From: Malania oleifera
Taxonomy: Eukaryota; Streptophyta; Magnoliopsida; Santalales; Ximeniaceae
Direction: 5' to 3'
Length of the DNA: 64,000 nt
Assembly: GCF_029873635.1 (NCBI RefSeq)
Contig: NC_080419.1
Location: 80,504,272 to 80,568,271, forward strand
Numbering within the stretch: the stretch's first letter is position 1; the number at the start of each line of letters is the position of its first letter. A program made the translations under genes and the position numbers. The notes beneath the pieces were generated by a model. It was given only the letters and a program-made list of their open reading frames with translations. It searched no databases and was not told the origin of the DNA. Positions 34,347 through 47,045 of this stretch are shown here, one piece after another.

Positions 34347-36455
34347 TATTTTTTTAATTTTTTTTATCAGTAAATGATAAATTATATTGATTAAATGGAT
34401 ATGTACAGGGACTTTGGGCATACCCGAGGGGAAGGAAGCCGAATAAGACTTCCATCAAAAGTTTATCACTATTACATCAAACCTGGGCATTCTCAGGGGC
34501 AAAAAGCTATCAACCCTCAAACAAAAACCATAAACCAAAATTCAATCAAAAGGAAATAATATATCTTAGAAACTCAAGACATTACCAGAAAGAAAGTCAT
34601 GAAATGATGGATATCAACTCTAGAAGGAATCAAGGCGTAGCACCCTCCAACAGCAAGCCTTAAGACGAAGAACAGCAAAAGGAATCCAAAAATCAACATC
34701 TTGGTCCGTGTACACCATCCACAAGAAAGTAGACCAAGACCAAGAAAGAGAAGCACTCGAGCCACCTCCAAGAAAATAACCATGCAGATACCTGGAGACC
34801 AAATTGCCACCCGAAAACTCGAACCTTCACCAACACAAATCATAATAGAGGTTCAAACCACCCTTCATAGAAAATCAACAAGAAACCTTGCTGAGGAATA
34901 CCAACCCATCACAATAGCTGCATCAAAACATAGACACATTTCATCTCCAAAAGTCGCACCAAAGGAAATCAATCAAAAGCCTGGATAGGCCACTAGAGAG
35001 AGCTCCAAGAGGAAATCACAGTAACATAAGAATCTCCAACAACCTCAAGATAGTCTGAGCCCCATTGAGAGGATAGAAGGAGATAAAGAAAAAGAGACTC
35101 CAGTCTCAAAATAGGCCGGAAACCCATTGAAAGGAAAGAAGGAAACAAAGAGAATGCGAACCATTTTTCTTTTTTTTCTTTTTCTTTTTTTTTTCAAGGC
35201 GCACCACCCCCCAACAAACAGCAGAGGAGAGTAAAAGCCCAAACTAAGCAATAATCCTCAACTTAGGCTGGGAACACCATCCACAATCGGAAGGAAGACC
35301 AAAACCAAGATGAAGACAAGTGACTCGAACCACCATCATAAAAATAGCCAAGATGATCAGCGAAGACCAAGTATACGCTTGGAAACTTCAACCATCACCA
35401 ACACGAAACCATAATAGGGGTTCAATCCACCATCCATAAAGTATCAAACAAAAATCCTTTATGAAGAAAACCATCCCAACACAAAGCCACATCATAGGAC
35501 GTAAACTCATTCTATTTTCAATAGAAGTACCAATAGAGACCCAATCAATAGCCAGGATAAGCCATCAGAGAGAACTCCAAGAGAAATCTCAAAATCTCGA
35601 GGATCTCCAGCATCGTCAGAATAATTCGAAAACCCAATGAGAGAATAGAAGGAGACAAAGAGTAAGAAACAAAAAGGAGAGGATAAGAAAGGGGAAATAG
35701 GGAAAATCAAGAATCTCCCACCTTAGGATAGGCTGGAAATCCATTGAGAGGAAAGAAGGAAACAAAGAATTTTTTTTTTTTTTTTTTTACGAAAAATAAA
35801 TGAAGATAAATGAATACATCAAAATTTAGTAACAAATGTATAAACACCACCTCTAGATCCTAATCCAATCCATAAAAGAAAAAGACCCTTCACCAGACTG
35901 CAGGAGGAATTCTGGAATTTCTGACCTCACAAATTCAGATTTCCACCCCTCCAACATTCGGATACCTCATATCACAATCTGAATCCAAAGCTCACCACAA
36001 CAACAACAGAGAATGGATTGTATGTAGTACTGAGTAGGACTCAAGCTATCATCAGGAAGGAAAACCATAATACTATGTGATAGAATCAATGAAGCACTTC
36101 CACCCTCCTACCAACCTGGATCATCTTCATATTTAATAGAACTTTAAGCAATAAGAGGACTTCAGGGAACAGCAATCTCAGACATCATGAACTCAAAAAC
36201 CAACCTTCCCATAGCCAAGAACAATCGCCTCAGACCACAATCAAAACCCAAACTCACTGCATCAACAGATTTAGCAAGCAGGACTAAATACCAGAGCTGT
36301 CAACCTTCCATACAAACCATTATGATAACCAAAGATCCACCCCTGCAATTAACATGGAAAAATTCAGACCAACCGAGTGCTCGTGTCTGATCTCCCCCCC
36401 CCCCCCCCCCTTTCACATTTGATGCTCGTTGCAAAATATAAACCAAACCAGACAA
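34347..36455 (-). mobile_element. Unclassified insertion with internal repeats, perhaps non-LTR
   Basis: The RLP flanks at 46640-46720 and 55670-55740 run across this site without it. On the minus strand it ends in an A-rich tract (poly-T at about 34350-34368). A second long T-run (35770-35790) suggests two insertions or an internal A-tract. Blocks near 35060-35160 and 35630-35770 (AACCCATTGAAAGGAAAGAAGG and variants) repeat inside it. A C-homopolymer lies at 36394-36410. No recognisable protein; the minus ORF at 34574-34843 has no domain I can name. Confidence 0.45.
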
Positions 36456-36603
36456 AAAAATAAATATATGAGTTCACATTTCTAGTACTATGTGAAGATA
36501 TAATTTATATGATGAGAAATTTTAAAAATAGTAAAAGTAATATTGCACAGTGCAAACTTATTAACTAAACATTTACATACAATTACTTTTAAAACGACAC
36601 TGT
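36456..36603. repeat. RLP 3'-flank duplicate (right part)
   Basis: Matches 46715-46827 and 55725-55825, ending at a TTACATACAATTAC motif. It was once contiguous with the RLP copy at 41717, since only copia B separates them. Confidence 0.75.
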
Positions 36604-36608
36604 AACAA

Positions 36609-36969
36609 TGTTGTGCCGGGCACCCCACTTGTGCCAAACATCAATACTACAACTATTGCTATTGAATATATAAGAAAATTAAGGCAATGCAGAAACTAAT
36701 AATAAAACAATAAAAGAACAAGACAATAAATTTACGAGGTTTGGTATAGAATTACCTACGTCCTTGGGCGCCGATGATCAATCCACTACTTCTTGACAAA
36801 GTACAACATTGAGATGTGTTTTACAAATGAAGAGTTGAGCTCTTTATATAACTTCAACCTCAAGTCTTAAAAACACTTCTCTCCCATGTGGGACAAATAA
36901 TATAAAAAATTCAAAACAACCTTTTATACTAATGTGGAAGTATTCGACCAATGTGGGACAAAAACAATA
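36609..36969 (-). repeat. Copia B 3' LTR
   Basis: 361 bp. On the coding strand its first dinucleotide is TA, not TG. A purine-rich GGTGAAGA tract precedes it (about 36972-36980). Confidence 0.9.
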
Positions 36970-37056
36970 AATCTTCACCTTGACAATAAATTCAACAAAT
37001 TTTTCGGTCACCAACATTTTCTGGAGTTCCACATCATCAGCGCCTTCCAAAATTAT

Positions 37057-40000
37057 TCAGACTTGCAAGATATTGATCAAGTCCAAACAATGTTTGAACT
37101 TGATTGTTGTCACAATCTTGGTCAACATATCTGCGGGATTTTCAGTTGTAGTAATCTTCTGAAGAAATATCTTCCCTCCATCAATAATATCCCGCATAAA
37201 ATGAAACCAAACGTCGATATGCTTCGTTCGTGCATGGTAGACTTGGTTCTTTGACAAGTGAATAGCACTCTAGCTATCACAGAATACGATCATGTGCTTC
37301 TGAACAACTCCTAAATTTTTAAGTAAACCTTGCAACCAAATAACTTCTTTAATAGCCTCTGAAGCTGCCATGTACTCTGCTTCTGTTGTAGACAAGGCAA
37401 TGGTAGACTGTAAGGTAGACCTCCAACTCACTGGACCATTAGAAAATGTAAAAAATATATCCAGTAGTTGATCGACGTTTATCCAAATCACCTGCAAAAT
37501 CTGAATCCACATATCCAACAACATGTTGATCAATAGTATTATTTTTCTCAAATATTATACCAATATCAATCGTATTAATAATATATCTCAAAATCCATTT
37601 CACAGCTTGCCAATGTCCTTTACCCGGATCATGCATATACCTGCTTACCACACTAACATCTTGCGAAATATCAGATCTAGTACAAATCATTGCATACATC
37701 AAACTACCAATAGCACTTGCATAAGGAACCTGTGACATATACTTACGTTCCTCATCTGATTTAGGAGATAAAGTCGCACTAAGTTTGAAATGAGGAGCAA
37801 GAGGAGTGCTTACTGGTTTTGACTGCTCAGACATGCCAAAACTCTGTACTACCTTCTTCAAATACTGTTTCTGAGACAAACTAACTCTTCCTCTCATTCT
37901 GTCTCTACGAATCTCCATGCCAAATATCTTCTTTGCTTCACCAAGATCTTTCATCTCAAACTCTTGTTTTAACTGAATTTTCAACTTGTTGATTTCTTCC
38001 GTATTCTTTGAAGCTATCAACATGTCATCAACATACAAGAGTAAATATATAAAAGATCCATTTTGTAGTCTGCGAAAATAAACACAATGATCATGTTTAT
38101 TTCTAATGTACTTCTGACCCATCATAAACTGATGAAATCGTTTGTACCACTTTCTTGGAGACTGTTTTAAACCATACAATGATTTACCCATTTTATATAC
38201 CCAATTTTCTTTTCTAACAACTTGAAATCCATCTGGCTGAGTCATACAGATTTCCTCTTCCAAATCACCATGTAAAAATGCAGTTTTTACATTGAGTTGA
38301 ACTAGTTCAAGATCAAATTGTGCTACCAAAACCAACAAAATTCGAATGGAAGAATGTTTAACAACTGGAGAAAATACTTCATTATAATCAATGTCTTCCT
38401 TCTGTGTGTAGCCCTTAGCTACCAATCTAGCTTTGAAGCGAACATTATTTGCATTTGGAAATCCTTCTTTCTTTACATAAACCCATTTACAACCAATTGC
38501 TTTCTTACCCTTGGGCAGTTGGGCTAGCTCCCAAGTCCGATTCTAATGAAGAGACTGCATTTCTTCATCCATTGCTTTTTTCCACTTATTTGATTTAGAG
38601 TTCCTCATTGCTTCTTTGAAAGTGTAAGGAACATTATCATCCACAACTAGAAGTGCATAGGCCACCATATCAGTATACTGAGCAGGTTTTCGAATTTCTC
38701 CTCTTGGCCTTTGAGAAACAATTGATTCTTGTTGCTGTGAAGAGTCTCGAATTGAAATCTCCTCTTCTTGTACACTATTCCCCACCATAACTGGAGAGTT
38801 ACCTTGTGTAGTCTTATTTCTCACTAGGTTTCCCAAAATTGTCTCAACCTCCTCCTGTTGTTCAGTACCACTGGTCTTCTCTTCAACTCGTGACTCCTTG
38901 CGTATTGTTTTCTTCATCATCGCAAGTTCATCAAAAGTTACAATTCTACTTAAAATCATTTTTTTCTTCTATAGACACCAAAGATGGTATCCTTTGACTC
39001 CTGCGCTTATCCCCAAGAATATTGCTTTCTTAGCTCTTGGATCCAACTTAGATTCTTTAACATGATAATAAACCATAGTACCAAATACATGTAAAGAATC
39101 ATAATCACTAGCAGGCTTTCTAGACCATACCTCATAAGGTGTTTTTCCTCCTATTGCAAATGATGGTAGACGATTGATGAGATGACATGCATACCTAACA
39201 GTCTCAGCCCAAAACCTTTTGTCTAACCCAGCATTAGACAACATACATCGAACTTTCTCTAGTAAAGTCCGATTCATGCGCTCTGCCACCCCATTCTGCT
39301 GTGGTGTATTTCGAATTGTGAAGTGCCGAGCAATATCTTCATCATGACATACCTTCATAAACGAGTCACTCGTGTGTTCACCACCATTATCTAATCTGAG
39401 TCGTTTAATCTTTTTTCCAGTTTGAGTTTCAACTAATTTTTTCCACTTAAGGAAAATATCACACACTTCATTTTTATGCTTCATATAATACACCCAAACT
39501 CTTCTAGAAAAATCATCAACAAAAGTGACAAAATAATGCATACCACCCAATGAAGCCGTTTTTGTGGGCCCCCATACATATGTATGGATGTAGTCTAAAA
39601 TACTTTCAGTCTGGTGGGTTGTTGTGCCAAATTTCACTCTAGTTTGTTTTCCCAGAATGCAATGCTCACAAAATTCAAGTTTGCACACCTTTGCACCTTT
39701 TAACAAACCTCGCTTAGCTAATTGTTGCAAAGATTTTTCTCCTACATGTGCTAACCACATATGCCATAACTTGGTTGTATTTGAACCTGCATCTTTCTTA
39801 GAAACAACAACTGCTGAGCCAATAACTGTACTACCTTATAAATAATACAAGTTATTTTTCCTTATTCCTTTCATCACCACCAGCGCACCTGATTTAATCT
39901 TTAAGGTTCCATCTTTCAAAGTGATAGTGAACCCTTTAGATTCTAAGGCATCCAATGAAATCAGATTCTTCTTTAGGCTTGGAACATACCTAACATCAGT

Positions 40001-41098
40001 CAAGGTCTTAATAGTTCCATCCTGAAATTTCAACTGTATTGATCCTATTCCAGTTGTTTTACAAGCATTATCATTTCCCATAAAAACAACCCCACCATTT
40101 AATTCTTCAAAATTAGAAAACCATTCCCTATTGGGACACATGTGATAGGAACAGCCAGAATCCAAAATCCACTCACCAAAATAATGTGACGAAAATGTTC
40201 CAACAAGAGAAAAATCTGACTCACTTCCATCATCATTGGCTATATTGACATTAGAATGTGCTTTGCCCTTATTCTTCTACTGTAATTTAGGGCAATCTTT
40301 CTTTCAATGCCCTCTCTCACGACAAAAGGGGCATTCATCTTTAGCAGGTTTCCCATGAGATTTACTCCTCCTATGAGATTTACTCTTCCTTCCAGGCATA
40401 CGACTTTGAGAACATCCCCTTATTGTTAGTGCTTCTACTGTTTCCTTATGGACTCTCTGATCCTTCTTTCTGCATTCATTACTAGTCAATGCAATACAAA
40501 CAGCATCATAAGTAACTTTATCTTTCCCATACAATAATGTGGTAGTCAAATGTTTATACTCATTGGGGAGAGAATTCAGTAACAATATGACTTTATCCTC
40601 ATCTTTCACCTTTTCATCTAAATTTAACAAATCGGCCAAAATTTTATTAAAAGCATTTATGTGGTCATTAATCGAAATACTTGGTTGATACTGGTAGCGA
40701 AACAATTTCTTTTTCAAATAGAGCCGATTTTCCAAACTCTTGGTCATAAATGTATCTTCCAATGTCTTCCACAATTTCTTTGCAGATGTCTCCCTCATAA
40801 CACAATATTTCTGATTTTTGGCGAGACACAGACGAATCGTACTACATGCCTGACGATTGATCTATTCCCAATCTCTGTCACCCATATCTACTGGTTTATC
40901 ATCCAAAGCAATATCTAATTCTTGTTGATACAAGATGTCCATCACCTTACATTGCCACATACCAAAATTATTGATACCATCAAATTTCTCCACCTCAAAC
41001 CGAGCATTAGCTACCGTCTTCGATGATGATGTCAAAGCCAAAGGGGTTGGAGTTCATGTGGACAGAGTTTATTCTACTGCTGCGCTAGTTTCTGCCAT
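37057..41098 (-). pseudogene. Copia B gag-pol polyprotein, interrupted
   Basis: ATG at 41098; gag core (40798-40304) with zinc knuckle CPFCRERGH, then a stop; protease with MDSGCSYHMCP (40165-40130); pre-integrase (40010-39860); integrase with HTSDSFMKVC and NGVAERMNRTLLEK (39760-38969); RT with LLYVDDMLIAS (about 38045); RNase H with STTEAEYMAASEA (about 37380). From gag to RT nearly all pieces share one frame, broken by roughly eight stops, with one frameshift near 37440-37460. It is better preserved than copia A, with the protease DSG and RT YVDD motifs intact, but still cannot encode a full polyprotein. Confidence 0.9.
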
Positions 41099-41349
41099 CT
41101 TCTATATATTCAATAGCAACCAACAAAGCAAAACGGCCTAGGATGAATAGTATGTACCAACTGTGTCTACTCTGTTTTATCCTATGAAATTCCACTTTGA
41201 CCAGGCTGACCTCCGGGGAGCGACTGAGCCGCAATGGTCTCTAAGCACTCCCTTAGACAAGGTCTTTCTTAGACGTCAAACGTGGAATCAAAGATCCTAA
41301 CAGAGGAACACCTCGTATCAACACTATTGAACCTAACTCTGATACCAAT

Positions 41350-41711
41350 TGTTGTGCTGGGCACCCCACTTGTGCCAAACACCAATACTACAACTATTGT
41401 TATTGAATATATAGGAAAATTAAAGCAATGCAGAAACTAATAATAAAACAATAAAAAGAACAAGACAAGAAATTTACGAGGTTCGATATAGAATTACCTA
41501 CGTCCTCAGGCGCCGATGATCAATCCACTACTTCTTGACAAAGTACAACTTGGAGGTGTGTTTTACAAATGAAGAGTTGAGCTCTTTATATAGCTTCAAC
41601 CTCAAGTCTAAAAAACACTTCTCTCCAATGTGGGACAAATTATATAAAAAATTCAAAACAACCTTTTATACTAATGTGGAAGTATTCTACCAATGTGGGA
41701 CAAAAACAACA
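41350..41711 (-). repeat. Copia B 5' LTR
   Basis: 362 bp with TG...CA ends, next to the primer-binding site at about 41333-41347. Confidence 0.93.
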
Positions 41712-41716
41712 AACAA

Positions 41717-42517
41717 CTTATATTTTAATTCATTTAAGAATTGAAAATAGGTCAATCTCCAAACTTTGTTCACCATTAAAGGACCAAAAATAACCCAAAA
41801 CCCATGGCAAATCAGAGTGGCATGCCCAATTAGAACCACCTCATTTCAATCCATCCATCTCTTTTATTGTCGCAATTCGGTTTTGGAACAAGTGATGTTT
41901 CATTTTTTGTGCATTCATCTACAAGTGGCGGACCACAGAGCTCACTTGCCAATGAAACTGAGCAAAATGAAGCTTTGGATTCAGGTACCCAAAGGAATTC
42001 TACCTGAGAAGTTGTTATATGATAGGTTTAAATATTCCAAGAATATCAAGTTAACATACTTTGAAAATTATCCCTGAAAGTTTATTCATTGATAAATCAA
42101 TAGACTCTAGCAATCTCATGCTACCAATCTTCTCCGAAATTTTTCCTTCGAGTTTGTTCATGGATATGTTTAGGGATAACAAACCTTTGAGATGGGTCAA
42201 CTCTATAAGGGTCTCCCCATATAAGTTGTTACATGAAAGGTCAATGCTTGTAAATTGAGGGAGAAAATTGTGAATTCATACTCTAATTGCTTTATCACAA
42301 GTAGTGTTTTATCTGAAAATTCTCTTGTATCATTGTACAAAAAATATTCAAAATATTTTGGTTTGCTAACTATTGCATTGTATCTATAGGAGCATGTTGG
42401 AATGGATCCAGAGAGATTATTCTGTGCAAGGTCCAAGATTTGAAGAGAATAGAGATGACAGAGTTGGATTGGAATACCACCAATCAACCTATTCGAACGA
42501 AGAGCAAGGACTCTAAT
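41717..42517 (-). pseudogene. RLP pseudogene copy 3 (C-terminal part, lacks the LINE-derived tail)
   Basis: The minus strand matches the last ~260 residues of the intact RLP: LRRs (LCHLYSLQILDLAQNNLSGS at about 42460-42400), the non-LRR island, transmembrane region and cytoplasmic tail, with stops and frameshifts. At the tail, where the intact gene enters LINE sequence, this copy instead continues across the copia B insertion site into ordinary flank (36603 downward), reading KLLQCRFKSNCM and a stop if copia B and one target-duplication copy are set aside. It is therefore a likely pre-LINE allele of this family. Similarity ends abruptly at about 42517. Confidence 0.75.
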
Positions 42518-43700
42518 TTTATGAACAAGTTGTTTATAAAATTATACTTTTTAATTATTAATGTTATAATTTATTAGAGTTTTTTCTATTATGATATTTC
42601 ATGATATTAAAAGTAAACACAAAATAGAATTATAAGTAATTATGAATTAATTATTTTTAGGCACAGATACTTATAAGTTGGACGCAAATTTTTATACATT
42701 TTTATAGCATTTTCCTTTATTGTCATCAAATTTTTTTTATTTGACTAATACTTTTACCATAATATTTAGAAAAAAACATGTACACACACAAGTGGTAAAA
42801 TATTTTAAATATAATAGATAAATTACTCTTTTCTTACAAATAATATTGCTCTTTCTTTAAACCATATTTAATCAGAGTAATTGCTCGAGAGGAAGGCAAG
42901 GATATAAAGTTCCAAAACAAACAAGGACTAGATCCTTGCAATAAAAATTACCACTAATTGTTTTATTTCTTTTCGAGAAGGCAGTCTCCATTTGGAGATA
43001 ATTGAATAGTCATGAACAAAACAACAAAATAAAGATTATGAATTTTTAAAATCATTGCATCGTTTGTAGGATCCCTCAAGCTAACATTTATATGGTTCTA
43101 TGAGTTTTTTTTATAAAGTTTGTGACATAGACAAAGAAGTCATATTGGAAGATAAATTCCAAATATCAAGTTCCTAAGTTATGCAATTCTGCACAACATT
43201 AAAACCTTCAGTGTTTCATTCCATGAACTGAACTCAACTCTTTAATGCTGCAAAGATGTCTATGATATTTGGCTCCAGTGGAAGTATTACGATTGAAGCT
43301 CATTCGGGATTGAATATGGATACGAACAACTATTCTGGAGAAATTTTGGGGTCTTCAGTTCTTCACTGGGGGCGGGGGAGATTTTATGTTTAAATGGAAT
43401 GAGGTCTATAAAGAACTTATTGAGTCCAAGCTATTGCATGTTAGATTGGGAAGCTGTGACTTATGATATATAGTTGAATAATAAGATTGGTATCACCAGC
43501 TTATATCCAAAAAAGTAAATTTGTAGAACACTGAAACAGGAAAATTATTTAGTCCAACTTGTAATTTCAAATTTGAGATTAATTTCTTGGACATGGTAAA
43601 TAAAAAGCATTTTTTATATTGTTCTGGTTGTGTGCACATATTAGCTGTGTGCACATATCATATCTACAATCAACTTCCTATGACATGCAGTTTCTATAGC
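42518..43700. repeat. Duplicated flank shared with 5546-6780
   Basis: Collinear with 5546-6780 throughout. AT-rich; no conserved coding frame. Confidence 0.6.
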
Positions 43701-44480
43701 CCAGGGTAATTAAGAGAAGACCATTTACATACAGAGATGAAGTCTTGTTTAGTCCCAAGGAAGGGGCTTGACTTACATCACATTTCTTCCTTCCATGTAT
43801 TGTTTTTAACAAAATAGTATAATGTTATTGTAAATGGAAATGGTGTTTGATTTTTTGGATTGAGTGGCTCTGAATAGACTACTAAAAATAATTGTATTAA
43901 TTTGATCAGTTTACTAAGCAAGTCTATTATTATAATATTATCAACCTTATTGCTTCTAGCTTCTCATTCCTGATTGATTCAAAGGTATCGGTTAAAGGAA
44001 ATCTAAACTTGCACATCAAGATGACTCTAATTTTTTTCCTATCTGACGCTGCTTCTTCCATTTTCCTTTCAACATGTTAACATTACCAAAAGTAATCAAG
44101 CCATAATACATATGCTTTGGGCATTTGTTTTGGAATGGTAGAAGATGTTTTGGCCTTATAGGCATATATTTGGATCCAGTAGAACGACTTTGATTGAAGT
44201 TCTCTCTTCCTCTCTCTCTGTTTTATCCCTTTCTCACGCAAATGACTCTCTATCTATCTCTCTCTGTTTCTCTCTCATTTATTTCTTGTCTCTTCTTTCT
44301 TTCTCTCTTCGTCTTGCACGAATCTCTCTTTCACTATATTTTTTCTCTCCGATTTCTTCCTTTTCTTTTTTTTCTCTATTTCTTTGTCTCTCTTTTCCTT
44401 TCTATTTCAGTTCTCTCTCTCTCTCTCTCTCTCTCACCATATTTCTTTTGTACCTTCTTCACTTATAAAATAAAAAAATT
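43701..44480. other. Mosaic of short unit fragments and a pyrimidine-rich tract
   Basis: 43986-44170 resembles part of the 4-kb unit (compare 50040-50240). 44195-44455 is almost entirely C and T, including a CT run at about 44413-44434. The two + ORFs rich in Ser/Leu/Phe here are by-products of that low complexity. Confidence 0.5.
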
Positions 44481-46112
44481 AAGAAATAAAAGTAAAAGCT
44501 AAGGGGTACTGTCATTTACTGTAAATAAAAAAAATATATTAATCATATTTTTTTGAGTGCCAATTATAATTCTCTTTGTCAATAGATATGAAGTGTCAAT
44601 AGTTATCAATTTCTATTATAACTACTTCTTTATTTTGGAATACATATTCCAGAATAATATAAAATTAACTTGTTCAAATTCCAATTTTAATGGACCAACA
44701 CTTACTTGCTGAGTAATACAACGAGTATTAACAGTAAATAAGGATGAGGAAATTCACTTCCACATTTTTATTTTCGTCTATGACTTTATCCGGCAACCAT
44801 AAACAACCCAAAAAAAATATTTCCTTTCTTGTCTACCTTCCGTTCTTTTTTAATCTTTTGGGAAGTCCAATTTCAAATAAGTTATTAATTAATGTCCAAA
44901 GAAGCTAAAATTGAAAATAAATTGGCTTTCTAAAGTATAACCATGCATTTAAATACTTGGAAAAAATTTTAAATAAAATTGCATGACAAATTAACAATGC
45001 AAATTGATGTATAACCAAAAAAATTATTTTGGTTTTCATCAGTGAAATATGCAAATCACTTTACGTTTTGTAGAGGTACCGCAACAAAGTTTGGAAGGAA
45101 TATTTGAAAGTTGAAAAACTAATAAAAATGACAATGGGTAAATTATGCATAATTTATATATAAAGCAATTTGGAAAAAATAAGAAATTTCTTCTTTTTTT
45201 TCACAAAAAATTTTTTTTTTTTAATTTCATAGCAATCGATATGATTTTGTAGCAAAAAATTATCCATGAATATTACCTAGGACCAATATAAACACAGTGA
45301 AAATAAATCTATGCGTACTTTTTGGTAAAAATGTTTTTAAGTATACAAAAAGTTACATGTACACAATAATAATAGTTTTATACACACTCGTAACAAGACA
45401 TCATTAGAGTTTGTTCAAGGAATTAACATAGTAGGCAAACAGATGAACATCAACCATACGAAAAGTCAACATAAATAAAGAAGCCGAGTACCGAAAAGGG
45501 TTTATTGACAAATAATGAAAAAAAATTTGATCAATACAAACACATAATCAAATAGAAAATCGAAGAATAGTATGATGTATCAAAGACAGAGCTGGAAGTA
45601 TCTTTAAATGATCATACACACGATTAGACAGATGGACGCACTCAAAAGGACACCAAAATTTGATAGAAATAAATATGGGATTCTTGAATTTGTGAGAAAC
45701 TACTATTACGAGCGTAACTAAAAGGTACAATTTCCTAAATGCATCACACATCCATATGTCATTAGTATCAAGTTGACACCATCCTCGACATTGCCTCTAT
45801 ATTCTTTTTACATCTTTAGAGCTTTATTCTCAGAGTAGTGCATATGAGTATCTTATATCCTCAACTAGTTTTTATGTTTGTTCAAATGAAAATTTTAAGA
45901 ACAATATATTTCTGTTAAGAAATTAAAATAAATTATTAGACTCCAAGAAAGTAGGCGATTACATATCTTGCATTTAGGAGCATGGACTTCAGACCATAAA
46001 TTTGTATTTGTATAGATTTGCACAAAGCATACATACATAATGTTCCATTTTCAGATATAAAAATGAAAATTGAAAATTTTTAAGACTCTGGATTTATATA
46101 TAAATTTGAAAC

Positions 46113-46166
<54 letters not shown>

Positions 46167-46827
46167 GGATGAAAGTTTTCTTCTGCATATTTTTTACTTT
46201 TCTATTTAAATAGTAATATGATTTTTTTTTGGTTATGTAAGTAATATTTTTTATTTTTTATTATTTTATAATTTAATTACAAATTTTCTCTCTCTAATAT
46301 TTGCACTCTTAAAAAATAACTATATTTTTTTTTCACCAGTGTAATGTTGTCTTAAAATTCTAATGATGATATAATTTTTTAATATAATTATAATGATCTA
46401 AAAAATGAAAATTGAAAATTTTTAAGACTCCGGATTTATATATAAATTTGAAGCTTTATTATTTTTATTATTATTATTATTGGATGAAAGTTTTCTATAT
46501 ACTTTTGAACTTATAATTTTGAGCAAACATAATGATCCGTCCATGAATTTATGAAAATTAATTGGAAAGCACAAATATAAATCACATCTAAAAAGCATAC
46601 ATGTGCCCACGTACTCTACCTAGTTTACTACTGCTGAATGGGCTAGTGATGTACAATAGCATTACGAATAGATGTAATGGTCTAATAGCTAACAAATAAA
46701 TCTATGAGATCATCTTTCTAGTACTATATGAAGTTGTAATTTATATGATGATAAATTTTAAAACTTGTAAAAATAATATTGCATTGTGCAAACTTATAAA
46801 CAAAACATTTACATACAATTACTTTTT
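44481..46827. repeat. RLP copy 2 downstream flank, duplicated at 54330-55825
   Basis: 45180-46020 and 54330-55170 are near-identical in order and content, and 46490-46820 matches 55500-55825. An (ATT)n array lies at about 46114-46166, with a shorter one near 46455-46481. The short minus ORFs are not conserved. The region moved together with the RLP gene when it was duplicated. Confidence 0.65.
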
Positions 46828-47045
46828 TTTTAATGACGCAATCTTTATTGATATGCCCTCACTTTTGGCAGAGAAACACCGTGGTTACAAGACAAGCATT
46901 TGGAGATTACAGATAAAGAAATTAAAGTCCTCCCAAAAACAACACCAACAACCAACCAAACCATGACAACAAATTCAAACAATGCTAAATAAGAAACAAA
47001 TCTAAATGGGTCTAGATAAAAACACAAAAATTTAAACAAATCTAA
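46828..47045 (-). mobile_element. LINE tail forming the 3' end of RLP copy 2
   Basis: On the minus strand the RLP frame enters GGTTTAGATTTGTTTAA (GFRFV, stop), then the LINE 3' UTR, CTTGTAACCACGGTGTTTC, AATAAAG and poly-A. This tail is longer than the equivalent in the intact gene, which has lost about 100 bp internally. Confidence 0.75.

Larger units (their letters stand above)
36609..41711 (-). mobile_element. Ty1/copia element B, full-length
   Basis: The LTRs are 36609-36969 and 41350-41711. The target duplication is AACAA (36604-36608 and 41712-41716). The primer-binding site TGGTATCAGAG lies next to the right LTR, so the element is read leftward. It is 5.1 kb, the same family as copia A. 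The outer end of the left LTR reads TA instead of TG on the coding strand, one substitution. About 19 differences in 361 bp between LTRs. It sits exactly in the 3' end of RLP copy 3. Confidence 0.93.

Noticed and set aside
36394..36410. C-homopolymer as an origin or telomere-like signal
   Set aside because: Simple homopolymers also occur near 4430 and 50771 inside duplicated DNA; no telomere-type repeat is present.
44145..44502. Ser/Leu/Phe-rich + ORFs of ~105 codons
   Set aside because: Translation of a CT-rich tract; not a protein.
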